Origin: Geothrix rubra
GTDB taxonomy: Bacteria > Acidobacteriota > Holophagae > Holophagales > Holophagaceae
NCBI RefSeq assembly: GCF_030268065.1
Contig: NZ_BSDD01000003.1
Span: 434,001-498,000, forward strand
Length of the DNA: 64,000 bases
Direction: 5' to 3'
Shown here: positions 1 through 8,979 of the stretch, piece after piece
Numbering within the stretch: the first letter of the stretch is position 1
How the letters are laid out: every line of letters begins with the position of its first letter
The notes under the pieces: model-generated
What the model was told of the DNA's origin: nothing
Database searches by the model: none
Seen by the model: only the letters and a program-made list of their open reading frames with translations
Translations under genes and position numbers: made by a program

Positions 1-1194
1 GACAGCCCCTTCCTCTCCGACAAGGAGGACGCCAAGGCCAGCGTGCTGCTGAAGCTGCGTGGCACCCAGCCCCTGCCGGACGAGAACACCCAGGCCATCG
101 TGAACCTGGTGGCCGCCAGCGTGGAGGGCCTCAAGCCCGAGCAGGTGGTGGTCATCGACCAGTACAGCCGCATCCTCTCGCGCACCGGCCGGGATCCCAT
201 GGTCGGGGCCAGCGACGCCCAGAAGAAGGCGGCCCGGGAGGAGGAGGACTACCTCGTCCGCCGGGTGAGCGACCTGCTCGAGCCCGTGGTGGGCATCGGC
301 AAGGTGCGGGCCACGGCGCACGTGGACCTGGACTTCGACAAGGTGAAGATCAACTCGGAGACCTTCGATCCCCAGGGCCAGGTGGAACGCAGCGTCCAGC
401 AGAAGGAGGAGAAGATCCAGAAGCGGGACGGCGGCGCGGGCGTCCCCGGCACCGCCAGCAACGTGGCCCCGGCCAATGCCGCCGCCGCCGGCGGGAACCT
501 CCTGGAGAACTCCGAGAAGAAGGAGACCACCACCAACTACGAGATCAGCAAGACGGTCCGGGCCATCGACCAGGCCACCGGCTCGGTGAAGCGCCTGACC
601 CTCGCGGTGATCGTGGACGACGCCTCCACCTGGGAGAAGAACGACAAGGGCGAGCCCGTGCTCAAGCTCATCCCCCGCACCCCGGACGAGCTGAAGAAGA
701 TCCGCGACCAGGTGGCCGCCGCCGTGGGCATCCAGCCCAAGCGGGGCGACGAGCTCACCGTGGAGAACATGGCCTTCGCCGTGCCCCAAGTCAACCCGAA
801 GGAGGAGGCCGAACAGCGGCGCCAGCAACTGTGGGATCTGGGCATCAAAGCTCTTCCCTACGTTATTTGGGCAGCCGTGGGCCTCATCCTCTTCTTCATG
901 GTTGTCATGCCCGTGCTCAAGCGCCTCTCCTCTGCCCTGAACCGGCCCACGCCCCTGCGGGTGGCGCCCTCCGAGGGCGAGGCCGCGGCGGCCGCGCGCA
1001 AGAGCACGCCGATCCGCTCCATGGCCGAGGTCGAGGCGGAGATCGAGGCGGAGCTCAACGCCGACGCGGCCTTCTCGGCCCCCGAGGCCCGCCGGCGCGA
1101 GGTCATCCGCAAGCGCCTCCAGGAAGGGTCCGCCGAGGACCCCGAGACGATGGCCTCCCTGGTCCGGTCCTGGCTCCTCGAAGAAGGGAGGTAG
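1..1194 (+). CDS. fliF: Flagellar MS-ring protein FliF (C-terminal part, 5' end outside window)
   Basis: The reading frame is open from the first base, so the N-terminal part lies upstream of the window. FliF forms the inner-membrane MS ring of the flagellar basal body and anchors the C-ring. The visible 397 residues contain the second periplasmic ring-building region, an Ala/Gly-rich linker (about nt 430-510), one membrane segment (about nt 850-920, rich in V, L, I, F, M) and a cytoplasmic tail. The tail ends in SLVRSWLLEEG, which matches the FliG-binding end of the family. The gene is followed after 3 bp by fliG, as expected for a flagellar operon. Identification rests on family resemblance plus unambiguous context. 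Confidence 0.95.
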   Translation, partial: DSPFLSDKEDAKASVLLKLRGTQPLPDENTQAIVNLVAASVEGLKPEQVVVIDQYSRILSRTGRDPMVGASDAQKKAAREEEDYLVRRVSDLLEPVVGIGKVRATAHVDLDFDKVKINSETFDPQGQVERSVQQKEEKIQKRDGGAGVPGTASNVAPANAAAAGGNLLENSEKKETTTNYEISKTVRAIDQATGSVKRLTLAVIVDDASTWEKNDKGEPVLKLIPRTPDELKKIRDQVAAAVGIQPKRGDELTVENMAFAVPQVNPKEEAEQRRQQLWDLGIKALPYVIWAAVGLILFFMVVMPVLKRLSSALNRPTPLRVAPSEGEAAAAARKSTPIRSMAEVEAEIEAELNADAAFSAPEARRREVIRKRLQEGSAEDPETMASLVRSWLLEEGR

Positions 1195-1197
1195 GCC

Positions 1198-2202
1198 ATG
1201 TCGAAGCTCAGCGGCGTCCAGAAGGCCGCGGTACTCATGGTCACCCTCGGGGACGACACCGCCGCGAACATCTTCAAGTACCTCGAGGAGGACGAGATCC
1301 AGACGATCTCCCGGGAGATCGCCATCACCAAGCACGTGCAGCCCGAGACGGCGGAAGAGGTCATGGAGGAGTTCCACACCATGGCCCAGGCCCGGAGCTA
1401 CATCAGCCAGGGCGGCATCGAGTACGCGAAGAAGCTGCTCATCAAGTCCGTGGGGCCCGAGGTGGCCCGGAAGATCATCGACCGCCTGGTGAAGGCCCTG
1501 GAATCCAGCGCCGGCTTCACCAGCCTGGAAAGGGCCAATCCCCAGCAGCTCTCCAAGTTCATCCAGAACGAGCATCCGCAGACCATCGCCCTCATCCTCG
1601 CCCACCTCAACGCCTCCCAGGCGGCGGAGCTCATCTCCAGCCTGCCCGAGGCGCTGCGCAGCGACGTGGCCATGCGCATGGCCAGCCTGCAGGAGATCAG
1701 CCCCGAGGTGGTCCGCCGGATCAGCATGATCCTCGAGCAGAAGCTGGAGGCCCTGGGCTCCTTCGCCACCGAGGCCTACGGCGGCGTGCGGGCCGTGGCG
1801 GAACTCTTCAACCGCATGGACCGCAACACCGGCCGCGCCGTGCTGGAGAAGATCGAGACGGAGAACCCCCAGCTGGCCGCCAGCATCCGGGACCTGATGT
1901 TCGTGTTCGACGACATCCTCCTCATCGACGACACCGGCATCGCCGAGATCCTCAAGCGGGCCGACCGGAAGGTCCTCACCATCGCCATGAAGGGCACCAG
2001 CGAGGAACTGCAGAACCAGTTCTTCCGCAACATGTCCACCCGCGCCGTGGAGCTCATCAAGGAGGAGATGGAATTCATGGGCCCGGTGAAGCTCAAGGAC
2101 GTGGAGAAGTCCCAGCACGAGATCGTGGAGATCGTCCGGCAGCTGGAGGAGGAGGGCGTCATCAGCATCGGCGGCGGCGGAGGCGAGGACTATGTCACGT
2201 AG
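1198..2202 (+). CDS. fliG: Flagellar motor switch protein FliG
   Basis: 334 residues, the usual length for FliG, the C-ring subunit that contacts the MotA stator and transmits torque. The middle domain carries EHPQTIALILAHL, the classic FliG signature. The C-terminal domain has the conserved MFVFDDI and the charged helix with IAEILKRADRK that interacts with MotA. The protein ends in a Gly-rich tail. The ATG lies 3 bp after the fliF stop, with AGGGAGG of the fliF end acting as the ribosome-binding site. Its position between fliF and fliH agrees with the identification. Confidence 0.98.
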   Translation: MSKLSGVQKAAVLMVTLGDDTAANIFKYLEEDEIQTISREIAITKHVQPETAEEVMEEFHTMAQARSYISQGGIEYAKKLLIKSVGPEVARKIIDRLVKALESSAGFTSLERANPQQLSKFIQNEHPQTIALILAHLNASQAAELISSLPEALRSDVAMRMASLQEISPEVVRRISMILEQKLEALGSFATEAYGGVRAVAELFNRMDRNTGRAVLEKIETENPQLAASIRDLMFVFDDILLIDDTGIAEILKRADRKVLTIAMKGTSEELQNQFFRNMSTRAVELIKEEMEFMGPVKLKDVEKSQHEIVEIVRQLEEEGVISIGGGGGEDYVT

Positions 2203-2211
2203 GGTGGAGGC

Positions 2212-2946
2212 ATGAGCCGCAAGGGCTACATCAAGTCCGAGGACCTCCGGGACACGCGCCTGGACGCCTTCCCCTACTTCCCGGTGGACACGTCCCTGGC
2301 CCGCAGCGCCGCGGCGGAGGAGGGCGAGGGCTCCATCGCCGACGACCTGGAAGGCACCGGACGCCCCCAGCGCTCCCCCGAGCAGCGGGTCATCGACCGG
2401 CTCCAGGAGGCGGAGCGGCAGGCCCAGGAGATCGCCCGGAAGGCCTACGAGGAGGGCTTCGCCTCGGGCGAGGCGGAGGGGCGCACCTTCGGCGAAAGCC
2501 AGTACGTGACCTACATCCAGCGCCTGGAGGCCCACCTCCGGGAGCTGGCCGCCGCCACCCTCACCCTCCGGGAGTCCCTCAACGACCAGCTCACGGCCCT
2601 GGCGCTCGCCGTGGGCGAACACCTGGCCGTCCAGCAGATCGAACGCTCCCCCCGCGCCGTGAAGACGCTCATGGAGCGGGTCCTGGAGGAACTGCCCTTC
2701 CCCCTGCCCCGGGGCACCCGGGACGGGGAGCTGCCCCTCCACGTCTACCTGAACCCCCTGGATCTGGAGCGGCTGGGCGACCACTTCATCGGCCACGGGG
2801 GCCTCGCCCTGGCCGCGGACCCGGCCCTCTCGCGGGGCAGCGTCCGGATCGAGGCGCCCCAGGGCATCCTCGACGCCTCCCTGGAGCGGCGCCGGGACCA
2901 CCTCATGGAGATCCTCGGCCGCATGAAGGAGGGGGAGGGCCGATGA
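2212..2946 (+). CDS. fliH: Flagellar assembly protein FliH
   Basis: 244 residues. FliH binds and regulates the export ATPase FliI and docks it to the type III export gate. The N-terminal 65 residues are variable. They are followed by a helical stretch with AYEEGFASGEAEG, the small-residue-rich segment typical of FliH/YscL, then a coiled coil and a C-terminal FliI-binding domain. It starts 9 bp after fliG behind GGTGGAGG and overlaps the fliI start by ATGA. The assignment depends partly on position, because FliH sequences diverge strongly. Confidence 0.9.
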   Translation: MSRKGYIKSEDLRDTRLDAFPYFPVDTSLARSAAAEEGEGSIADDLEGTGRPQRSPEQRVIDRLQEAERQAQEIARKAYEEGFASGEAEGRTFGESQYVTYIQRLEAHLRELAAATLTLRESLNDQLTALALAVGEHLAVQQIERSPRAVKTLMERVLEELPFPLPRGTRDGELPLHVYLNPLDLERLGDHFIGHGGLALAADPALSRGSVRIEAPQGILDASLERRRDHLMEILGRMKEGEGR

Positions 2947-4307
2947 GCGGCCCCGCCCTCGATCCCACCTCCCTGGCGGACCAGGTCCGCGCCCTCCCGA
3001 AGGGCGCCTGGATGGGCCGGGTGGCCAAGGTGGTGGGCCTCGTCGTGGAATCCACCGGCCCGGACTGCTCCGTGGGCGAGCAGATGCTCATCCACGGGAC
3101 GGACGTGACCGGGCGGCCCCGCCTCATCCACGCGGAGGTGGTGGGCTTCTCCGGGGACCGGGTGCTTCTCATGCCCATCGAGGAGACCGAAGGCATCCGC
3201 CCCGGCCTGTGGGTGGAGGGGACCGGACACCAGTCCGAACTCCCCCTCTCCGAGGCCCTGCTGGGCCGGGTCATCGATCCCCTCGGCCGGCCCATCGACG
3301 GCGGGCCGCCCATCGAGGCCACGGCCCACCTCCCACTCCAGGGCGCCCCGCCCAATCCCATGCGCCGGAAGCGCATCCACGAGGTGCTCTCCACCGGCGT
3401 TCGGGCCATCGACGGCCTCCTCACCCTGGGCAAGGGCCAGCGGGTGGGCATCTTCTCGGGGTCCGGCGTGGGCAAGTCCACCCTGCTGGGGATGGTGGCC
3501 CGGAACACCTCGGCCGAGGTGAACGTCATCGCCCTGGTGGGAGAGCGCGGCCGCGAGCTGCGGGAGTTCATCGAGAACGACCTGGGCCCCGAGGGCCTCA
3601 AGCGCAGCGTGGTGGTGGTCTCCACCAGCGACCAGTCCCCCCTGCTGCGGCTCCGCTGCGCCATGGCCGGCACCACCGTGGCCGAGTACTTCATGCGCCG
3701 GGGCCGGGACGTGCTCCTGATGATGGACAGCGTCACGCGCTTCGCCATGGCCCAGCGCGAGGTGGGCCTCAGCGCCGGCGAACCGCCCTCCTCGCGGGGC
3801 TACACGCCCTCGGTGTTCGCCCTGCTGCCCCGGCTCATGGAGCGGGCGGGCACCTTCGAGGGCATGGGCTCCATCACCGGCGTCTACACCGTCCTGGTGG
3901 AGGGCGACGACATGAACGAGCCCATCAGCGATGCCGTGCGCGGCATCCTCGACGGGCACATCATCCTGTCGCGCAAGCTGGCCTCGAAGAACCACTTCCC
4001 CGCCATCGACGTGCTGCCGAGCCTCTCCCGGCTCTTCGGCGCGCTGGCGCCACCCGAGCAGAAGCAGCTGGCGAGCAAGGTGCGCGACCTCATGGCCACC
4101 TACCAGGATGCGGAGGACCTCATCCAGATCGGGGCCTACACCAAGGGCTCCAGCCCCGCCATCGACCAGGCCATCCAGTTCCAGCCGGCCATCCAGTCCT
4201 ACCTGCGCCAGGCCACCGCCGAGGCCGGGGACCACCGCCAGGCCCTGCTGGCCATGGGCCAGATCTTCGGCCTCGACCTCACGCCCTTCCTCAAGGACCA
4301 GCCCTGA
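2943..4307 (+). CDS. fliI: Flagellum-specific export ATPase FliI
   Basis: 454 residues, normal for FliI, the F1-beta-like ATPase that energises flagellar protein export. The Walker A loop GSGVGKST sits in IFSGSGVGKSTLLGM and the Walker B strand is DVLLMMDSVTRFA. The RGYTPSVFALLPRLMERAG region is typical of type III ATPases. The ATG was chosen because it gives a 4-bp ATGA overlap with fliH; the frame stays open far upstream only because of high GC. The fliI stop overlaps the fliJ start by one base (TGATG), suggesting translational coupling of H, I and J. Confidence 0.98.
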   Translation: MSGPALDPTSLADQVRALPKGAWMGRVAKVVGLVVESTGPDCSVGEQMLIHGTDVTGRPRLIHAEVVGFSGDRVLLMPIEETEGIRPGLWVEGTGHQSELPLSEALLGRVIDPLGRPIDGGPPIEATAHLPLQGAPPNPMRRKRIHEVLSTGVRAIDGLLTLGKGQRVGIFSGSGVGKSTLLGMVARNTSAEVNVIALVGERGRELREFIENDLGPEGLKRSVVVVSTSDQSPLLRLRCAMAGTTVAEYFMRRGRDVLLMMDSVTRFAMAQREVGLSAGEPPSSRGYTPSVFALLPRLMERAGTFEGMGSITGVYTVLVEGDDMNEPISDAVRGILDGHIILSRKLASKNHFPAIDVLPSLSRLFGALAPPEQKQLASKVRDLMATYQDAEDLIQIGAYTKGSSPAIDQAIQFQPAIQSYLRQATAEAGDHRQALLAMGQIFGLDLTPFLKDQP

Positions 4308-4756
4308 TGGCTGCCCGGTTCCACTTCCGTCTCGAACCGCTGCGCAAGCTGCGGGAGGCCCTGGAGCGCGAAGCCGAGCGCGCCCTGGGCCGGGCCCTCG
4401 AGGCGGAGCGGCTGGTCCGCGAGGAGATCGAGGCCCTGGCGGCGCAGCGGAAGGCCGTCTTCGATTCCCGCCGCATCGCCACGGGCGGGACGCTGGACCT
4501 GGCCCTCTGGCGGGCCGGGGAGGCCTTCCTGGTGGCGCTGGAACGCCGGCAGATCGAGGCCTTCGAGCGCCTGCGGGAGGCCGGCCACCGGGTCGCCGCC
4601 GCCCGCGAGGGCCTCACCGTCGCCCACCGGAACCACCTCATGCTCGTCCGCCTGAAGGAGCGCCGCGCCCTCCAGCACGCCCGCGAGCAGGAGCTTCGCG
4701 AGGCCATCGCCCTGGACGAGCTGGCGGTGCTCCGCCATGCCCGCCAGACCGCCTGA
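4307..4756 (+). CDS. fliJ: Flagellar export chaperone/stalk protein FliJ
   Basis: 149 residues, almost entirely charged amphipathic helix, as expected for the antiparallel coiled coil of FliJ that inserts into the FliI hexamer and escorts chaperones. The N-terminus FHFRLEPLRKLREALE matches the FliJ start motif (F-x-F-x-L-x-x-hL-x-h-R). It starts at the TGATG junction with fliI and is followed by the MotE-like gene 19 bp later. Sequence conservation in FliJ is low, so position carries much of the weight. Confidence 0.88.
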   Translation: MAARFHFRLEPLRKLREALEREAERALGRALEAERLVREEIEALAAQRKAVFDSRRIATGGTLDLALWRAGEAFLVALERRQIEAFERLREAGHRVAAAREGLTVAHRNHLMLVRLKERRALQHAREQELREAIALDELAVLRHARQTA

Positions 4757-4775
4757 CCGTCGGAAGGAGTCCGCC

Positions 4776-5318
4776 ATGAACGCCCGCTACCTCCTCTGGA
4801 TCTCCGCCCCCCTCGCCCTCAGCGCCGGCGTCCTCTGGCTGTCCGCCCAGGAGCCCAAGGCCGATCCCAAGGGCGCGGTGGAGGGCATCAAGGTCGCCGA
4901 GCTGGCCAACCAGCTCCAGGCCCGGGAGAAGCAGGTGGCCCAGAAGGAGGCGGAGCTGCGCCAGACGGAACAGCGGCTCACCACCCTCCAGGCGGCCCTG
5001 GACAAGGACCGCATCGACCTGGCCGCCCGGGAGAAGGCCGTCCAGGACGCCCTGGCGAAGCTGGAGAACCTCAAGGTCCGGCCGGTCATCGATCCCCAGA
5101 TCATCCGCACCTACGAGGCCATGGACCCCGCCTCCGGCGCGCCGGCCATGAAGGAGCTGGCGGGGCAGAACCTGGACGTGGCCGTGGCCCTCCTGGCGGG
5201 CATGACCCCGAAGAAGGCCGCCAAGCTCATGGACCAGCTGGCCCTCCTGGACGCCAAGCTCGCGGGGAAGCTCTCGGAGCGGGTGGGGCTCTCGAAGCCG
5301 AAGGACCCGGCAGCCTGA
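4776..5318 (+). CDS. MotE-family flagellar chaperone-like protein (MgtE N-terminal fold)
   Basis: 180 residues. An N-terminal hydrophobic signal or anchor (residues 1-22) is followed by a coiled coil rich in Q, E, K (about 30-105). The C-terminal domain has AVALLAGMTPKKAAKLMDQL, typical of the MgtE N-domain-like fold found in MotE, the chaperone of the periplasmic motor protein MotC in alpha-proteobacteria. Similar proteins commonly sit after fliJ in other phyla. The ATG has GGAAGGAG at good distance; an in-frame ATG 39 bp upstream lies inside fliJ and is less likely. A motor or basal-body role is inferred from context. Confidence 0.75.
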   Translation: MNARYLLWISAPLALSAGVLWLSAQEPKADPKGAVEGIKVAELANQLQAREKQVAQKEAELRQTEQRLTTLQAALDKDRIDLAAREKAVQDALAKLENLKVRPVIDPQIIRTYEAMDPASGAPAMKELAGQNLDVAVALLAGMTPKKAAKLMDQLALLDAKLAGKLSERVGLSKPKDPAA

Positions 5319-5392
5319 CGAATCTGCCCAGAAGGAGGCGGCACGATCCTGGCGCAGGGGGATAACCCGGATGCTCCGGGCGCGAGGTTCCC

Positions 5393-6916
5393 ATGCTCCC
5401 CTCGGGCGCAGCGCTGGTCCCCCCCCTTCCCAATGCCCCCGCCGACCGGCCGGAGGCCCCGGAACCCGACGCCTCCGACAGCCGTTTCGCCAGCCTGGTG
5501 GCCCAGTTCACCCTGCCCCCGGCCCAGCTGCCCGCGGTGGCCCATCCTTCCCAGGCGTCCCCGCAGCCGGGCGCTGCGGCCGCGGCGCCTGCCGGCGGAT
5601 CCCCGGCGGCCGGCAGCCAGGCGGACGCGGCCGCGGAGGCCGGCAAGGCCGGATCCGCCACGCCCTCCGCCCCGACCGAGGGGAGTCCGGCGGCCACGAA
5701 GACCACCCCGGAACCCTCCGCCCCGGAGGCCCCCGCGCCCCCCACCGATCCGGCCCTGGCCGCCACCCCGGCCCTCGCCGGTGGGGCCCCGTCCCCGGGC
5801 CCCCGGACGATGACCGAGCCCCTGCTCCCGGCCGGGGCGCAGGCCTCCGACGGCGCGGCGCCGCCGGTGCCCGCGGCGGCCACGGCCGTCCCGGCCCGCG
5901 GGGCCGTCCAGCCCCTTCCGGCCCCGCAGGGCCCCGCCGGCACCGGCGAGGCCGGACTTCCCGTCCCCGAGCCTGCCCCGCGAGCGGCCGCCCTGGCGGA
6001 CGAAACCATCGGCGGCCTCGCCCCCCTCCTCCGCACCGCGGCGGTCAAGCCCCCTGCGGTCCACGCCCCGGAGCCGGCGACGGCGGCCGCGGCCCCGGTT
6101 CCCTCCCAGCCTCCGAACGTAACGGTATCTTTTGCCGGCATGGCCTCGCCCGGGGTCCCCACCCCGCCGGCCGCCGCGCCCCGGGTCCCGGTGATCGCCG
6201 CCCCCGGGGCCCTCCAGGAACCCGCGCCGGCGCCCCCCCTCTCCAGCGCCACCCCCACCGGCTCCGACCGGCCCCTGACCGCCGCACCTGCCCCCCCCGG
6301 CGGCAGCGCCTCGACCGGGTCGGAGGCGGGCGAGAGCCTGGCCGAGGAGACCGCGGCCAAGGCCGAGGCCACCGCCGCGGCCCTGCCCGGCCACCTCCAC
6401 CCCGATGCGGGAACGCCGGGCGCCGCGGTGGCGTCGGCCCGACCGGCCCTCGCCCCCGACCCCTCCGCGGCGCCGGCCGCCCCGCCCCCGGCACCCGCCG
6501 CTCCGCCCCCGCTGACCGCGCCGCCGGTGGCCCAGGTGGACAGCAGCATGAAATGGATGCTCCGGAACGGGGCACAGGAGGCGCGGCTCCAGCTCCATCC
6601 GGATTCCCTGGGCCAGGTCACCATCCACCTGCGGGTGGAGGGCGGCGAGGTGCACGCCAAGCTGTGGGTGAGCGAACCGGCCTCGGTGCAGGCCGTCCAG
6701 GAGGGGCGACCGCACCTGGAGCTCTCCCTCAAGGAGCAGGGGCTCCAGCTGGGCAGCTTCGATCTGCACCAGGGGCACCGCCCCTTCCAGGAGGCGACCA
6801 GCACCCCGAATCCCCTCCCCGCGGACACGGTCCCCGTCGTCCCCGCACGGCAAGAACGGCCTCCTGCCATCGTCCCGACCCTCCAGAACCCGCACCAGAT
6901 CGAGCTCTACGCCTGA
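5393..6916 (+). CDS. fliK: Flagellar hook-length control protein FliK
   Basis: 507 residues. Residues about 15-375 are low-complexity, rich in Ala and Pro, matching the flexible ruler part of FliK. The C-terminal domain (about 380-470) contains EARLQLHPDSLGQVTIHLRV, the hook-length control domain signature (L-x-P-x-x-L-G-x-V-x-h-x-h), which switches export specificity from hook to filament substrates. The ATG is preceded by GCGAGG. The gene lies directly upstream of flgD, the hook cap gene, a common arrangement. Length and composition differ widely between species, so only the C-terminal domain is diagnostic. Confidence 0.92.
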   Translation: MLPSGAALVPPLPNAPADRPEAPEPDASDSRFASLVAQFTLPPAQLPAVAHPSQASPQPGAAAAAPAGGSPAAGSQADAAAEAGKAGSATPSAPTEGSPAATKTTPEPSAPEAPAPPTDPALAATPALAGGAPSPGPRTMTEPLLPAGAQASDGAAPPVPAAATAVPARGAVQPLPAPQGPAGTGEAGLPVPEPAPRAAALADETIGGLAPLLRTAAVKPPAVHAPEPATAAAAPVPSQPPNVTVSFAGMASPGVPTPPAAAPRVPVIAAPGALQEPAPAPPLSSATPTGSDRPLTAAPAPPGGSASTGSEAGESLAEETAAKAEATAAALPGHLHPDAGTPGAAVASARPALAPDPSAAPAAPPPAPAAPPPLTAPPVAQVDSSMKWMLRNGAQEARLQLHPDSLGQVTIHLRVEGGEVHAKLWVSEPASVQAVQEGRPHLELSLKEQGLQLGSFDLHQGHRPFQEATSTPNPLPADTVPVVPARQERPPAIVPTLQNPHQIELYA

Positions 6917-6954
6917 GTGGCACAGTTCCTGAACCCACCCTTCCGGAGGTCCCC

Positions 6955-7626
6955 ATGGAAACCGGCATGATCACCGCGGCCACGACCACGGCGAGCACCA
7001 CCCCAAGCACCAGCAGCACGGCCAAGAACACCCTCAACCAGGATTCGTTCCTGCAGCTGCTGGTGGCCCAGCTCAAGAACCAGGACCCCACCTCCAGCTC
7101 GGCCATGGACCCGAACCAGATGGTCCAGCAGCTCACCAGCTTCTCCAGCCTCGAGCAGGCCACGCAGACCAACTCGCTGCTCCAGGGCCTGCTCGAGAAG
7201 AACCAGGCGCTCTTCCAGGCCCAGGCGGTCTCTATGGTGGGCAAGACGGTGAAGGTGGACGGCTCCGGATTCTCCCTGAAGGGGGGCCAGGCCTCCATGG
7301 GCCTCAACCTCTCCGCCGCCGCCGACGTGACCCTGACCGTGACCGACGCCAACGGGAACATCGTGACCACCCTCCCCGAAGGCAACCTGGGCAAGGGCGA
7401 CCAGACCCTCACCTGGAACGGGACCGACGCCAGCGGGAACCAGCTTCCGGACGGCGACTACAAGGTGACCGTCACGGCCAAGTCCCTCAGCGGCGCCGCG
7501 GTCCCCTACACCACCAGCCTGATCCGGAAGATCGATTCCATGGCCTTCAACACCGACGGATCCATCTCGCTGTATTCGAACGGACAGGCCTTCTCCCTCG
7601 CCAACGTCATCCAGGTTCTTTCCTGA
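6955..7626 (+). CDS. flgD: Flagellar hook assembly (cap) protein FlgD
   Basis: 223 residues. The N-terminal motif FLQLLVAQLKNQDPTSS followed by MVQQLTSFSSLEQ is the FlgD signature. The rest forms the FlgD Ig/Tudor-like domains, with a typical WNGTDASGNQLPDGDYKV segment. FlgD caps the growing hook and is needed for hook subunit polymerisation outside the cell. The start has a strong ribosome-binding site (CCGGAGG, 5 bp before ATG). It lies between fliK and flgE, as expected for a hook gene block. Confidence 0.96.
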   Translation: METGMITAATTTASTTPSTSSTAKNTLNQDSFLQLLVAQLKNQDPTSSSAMDPNQMVQQLTSFSSLEQATQTNSLLQGLLEKNQALFQAQAVSMVGKTVKVDGSGFSLKGGQASMGLNLSAAADVTLTVTDANGNIVTTLPEGNLGKGDQTLTWNGTDASGNQLPDGDYKVTVTAKSLSGAAVPYTTSLIRKIDSMAFNTDGSISLYSNGQAFSLANVIQVLS

Positions 7627-7638
7627 CAGGAGCCGATC

Positions 7639-8886
7639 ATGAGCCTCTACTCCGCCTTCTACTCCAGCCTCTCCGGCCTCTCCACCAACGCCAACGCCCT
7701 CAACGTGATCGGCAACAACCTGTCGAACATCAACACCGTGGGCTTCAAGGGGTCGGCCACGACCTTCCGCGACATCTTCAGCACGAGCCTGGGTGGGATC
7801 TCCACGCAGGGGAACGGGAACCCCATCCAGTTCGGCCTGGGCGTGCAGGTCAACGGCGTCAGCCAGGACTTCTCGCAGTCCTCCTTCCAGAGCACGGGCA
7901 ACGCCCTCGACATGGCCATCCAGGGCAACGGCTTCTTCACCCTCCAGACCGTGGACGGCCGCCAGGTGTTCAGCCGGGCGGGCAACTTCACCCGGAACAG
8001 CGGAGGCTACCTGGTGGCCAGCGACGGCTCCAACGTCATGGGCTGGAACCGGGATCCCGTCACGGGCAACGTGAACACCTCGGCCGCCCTGGCCCCCATC
8101 CGCATCGACGCGGGCACCACCGCCAGCGCCTTCGCCACCCAGAACATCCGCCTGGGCATCAACCTGAACTCCGCCGCGGCCATCGGGGACACCCTGACCA
8201 CCCCCATCCAGGCCTACGACAGCCAGGGCAACCCGCAGAACATCATCGTCACCTACACCAAGACCGGCGCGAACACCTGGAGCTACGCAGCCAGCGTGAC
8301 GGCCCCCGCCACCATCGGCGCCGGAGCCACCGGGACCCTCACCTTCAGCTCCAGCGGCAACCTCACCTCGCCCACCACCAATCCCGTGTTCAGCAACATC
8401 AACTGGGGCAATGGCACCGCCGCGCAGAACATCACCTGGGACGTCCTGAACGCGGACGGGTCCCCCAACCTCACCCAGTTCGCGGCCTCCAGCAGCACCA
8501 ACAGCACCTTCCAGGACGGCTACGGCGCCGGCACCCTGCGGGACCTCTCCGTGGACCAGAACGGCATCATCAGCGGCACCTTCACCAACGGGCAGGTCAT
8601 CTCCCTGGCCCAGGTCTCCCTGGCCACCTTCAACAATGACAATGGCCTGGTGCAGACCGGCAACAACCACTGGGGCCAGAGCCTCGCGTCGGGCTCTCCC
8701 ACCATCGGCCTCGCCAACCAGGGCGGCCGCGGCGGCGTGCTGGGCTCCAACCTGGAACTCTCCAACGTGGACATGGCCGGCGAGTTCACCAAGCTGATCC
8801 TGAGCCAGCGCGGCTACCAGGCCAACTCCCGCGTGGTCACCACCACCGACCAGCTGCTCCAGGAGACCCTGAACCTCAAGCAGTAG
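7639..8886 (+). CDS. flgE: Flagellar hook protein FlgE
   Basis: 415 residues. The N-terminus contains ALNVIGNNLSNINTVGFKGS, the flagellar rod/hook family motif, and the C-terminus has LILSQRGYQANSRVVTTTDQLL, the matching basal-body motif. These two ends form the coiled-coil core of the hook. The middle carries the FlgE-type D1/D2 domains rich in Ser, Thr, Asn. A good site (CAGGAG) precedes the ATG. A strong GC-rich hairpin follows the stop, so this is probably the last gene of the flagellar unit seen here. Confidence 0.97.
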   Translation: MSLYSAFYSSLSGLSTNANALNVIGNNLSNINTVGFKGSATTFRDIFSTSLGGISTQGNGNPIQFGLGVQVNGVSQDFSQSSFQSTGNALDMAIQGNGFFTLQTVDGRQVFSRAGNFTRNSGGYLVASDGSNVMGWNRDPVTGNVNTSAALAPIRIDAGTTASAFATQNIRLGINLNSAAAIGDTLTTPIQAYDSQGNPQNIIVTYTKTGANTWSYAASVTAPATIGAGATGTLTFSSSGNLTSPTTNPVFSNINWGNGTAAQNITWDVLNADGSPNLTQFAASSSTNSTFQDGYGAGTLRDLSVDQNGIISGTFTNGQVISLAQVSLATFNNDNGLVQTGNNHWGQSLASGSPTIGLANQGGRGGVLGSNLELSNVDMAGEFTKLILSQRGYQANSRVVTTTDQLLQETLNLKQ

Positions 8887-8904
8887 TCCCTCTCTCCACC
8901 CCCT

Positions 8905-8926
8905 GCGCGGCCCGCCCGGGCCGCGC
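8905..8926 (+). terminator. GC-rich hairpin after flgE, likely terminator
   Basis: A perfect 10-bp inverted repeat (GCGCGGCCCG / CGGGCCGCGC) with a 2-nt spacer lies 18 bp after the flgE stop and before ispG. There is no T-tract after it, so it may act as a factor-dependent or weak intrinsic terminator that separates the flagellar operon from ispG. Confidence 0.55.
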
Positions 8927-8979
8927 GGCGCGTACGGCCCCCATAGGCGGTTAAACTGGATTCTTTGAACCGAGGCCCC

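Noticed and set aside
2745-4235. Long open frame of 496 codons on the minus strand opposite fliH/fliI
   Set aside because: It lies antisense to unambiguous flagellar genes. In GC-rich DNA with G/C at third codon positions, antisense frames stay open by chance; the translation is His/Gly/Glu-rich without any known domain.
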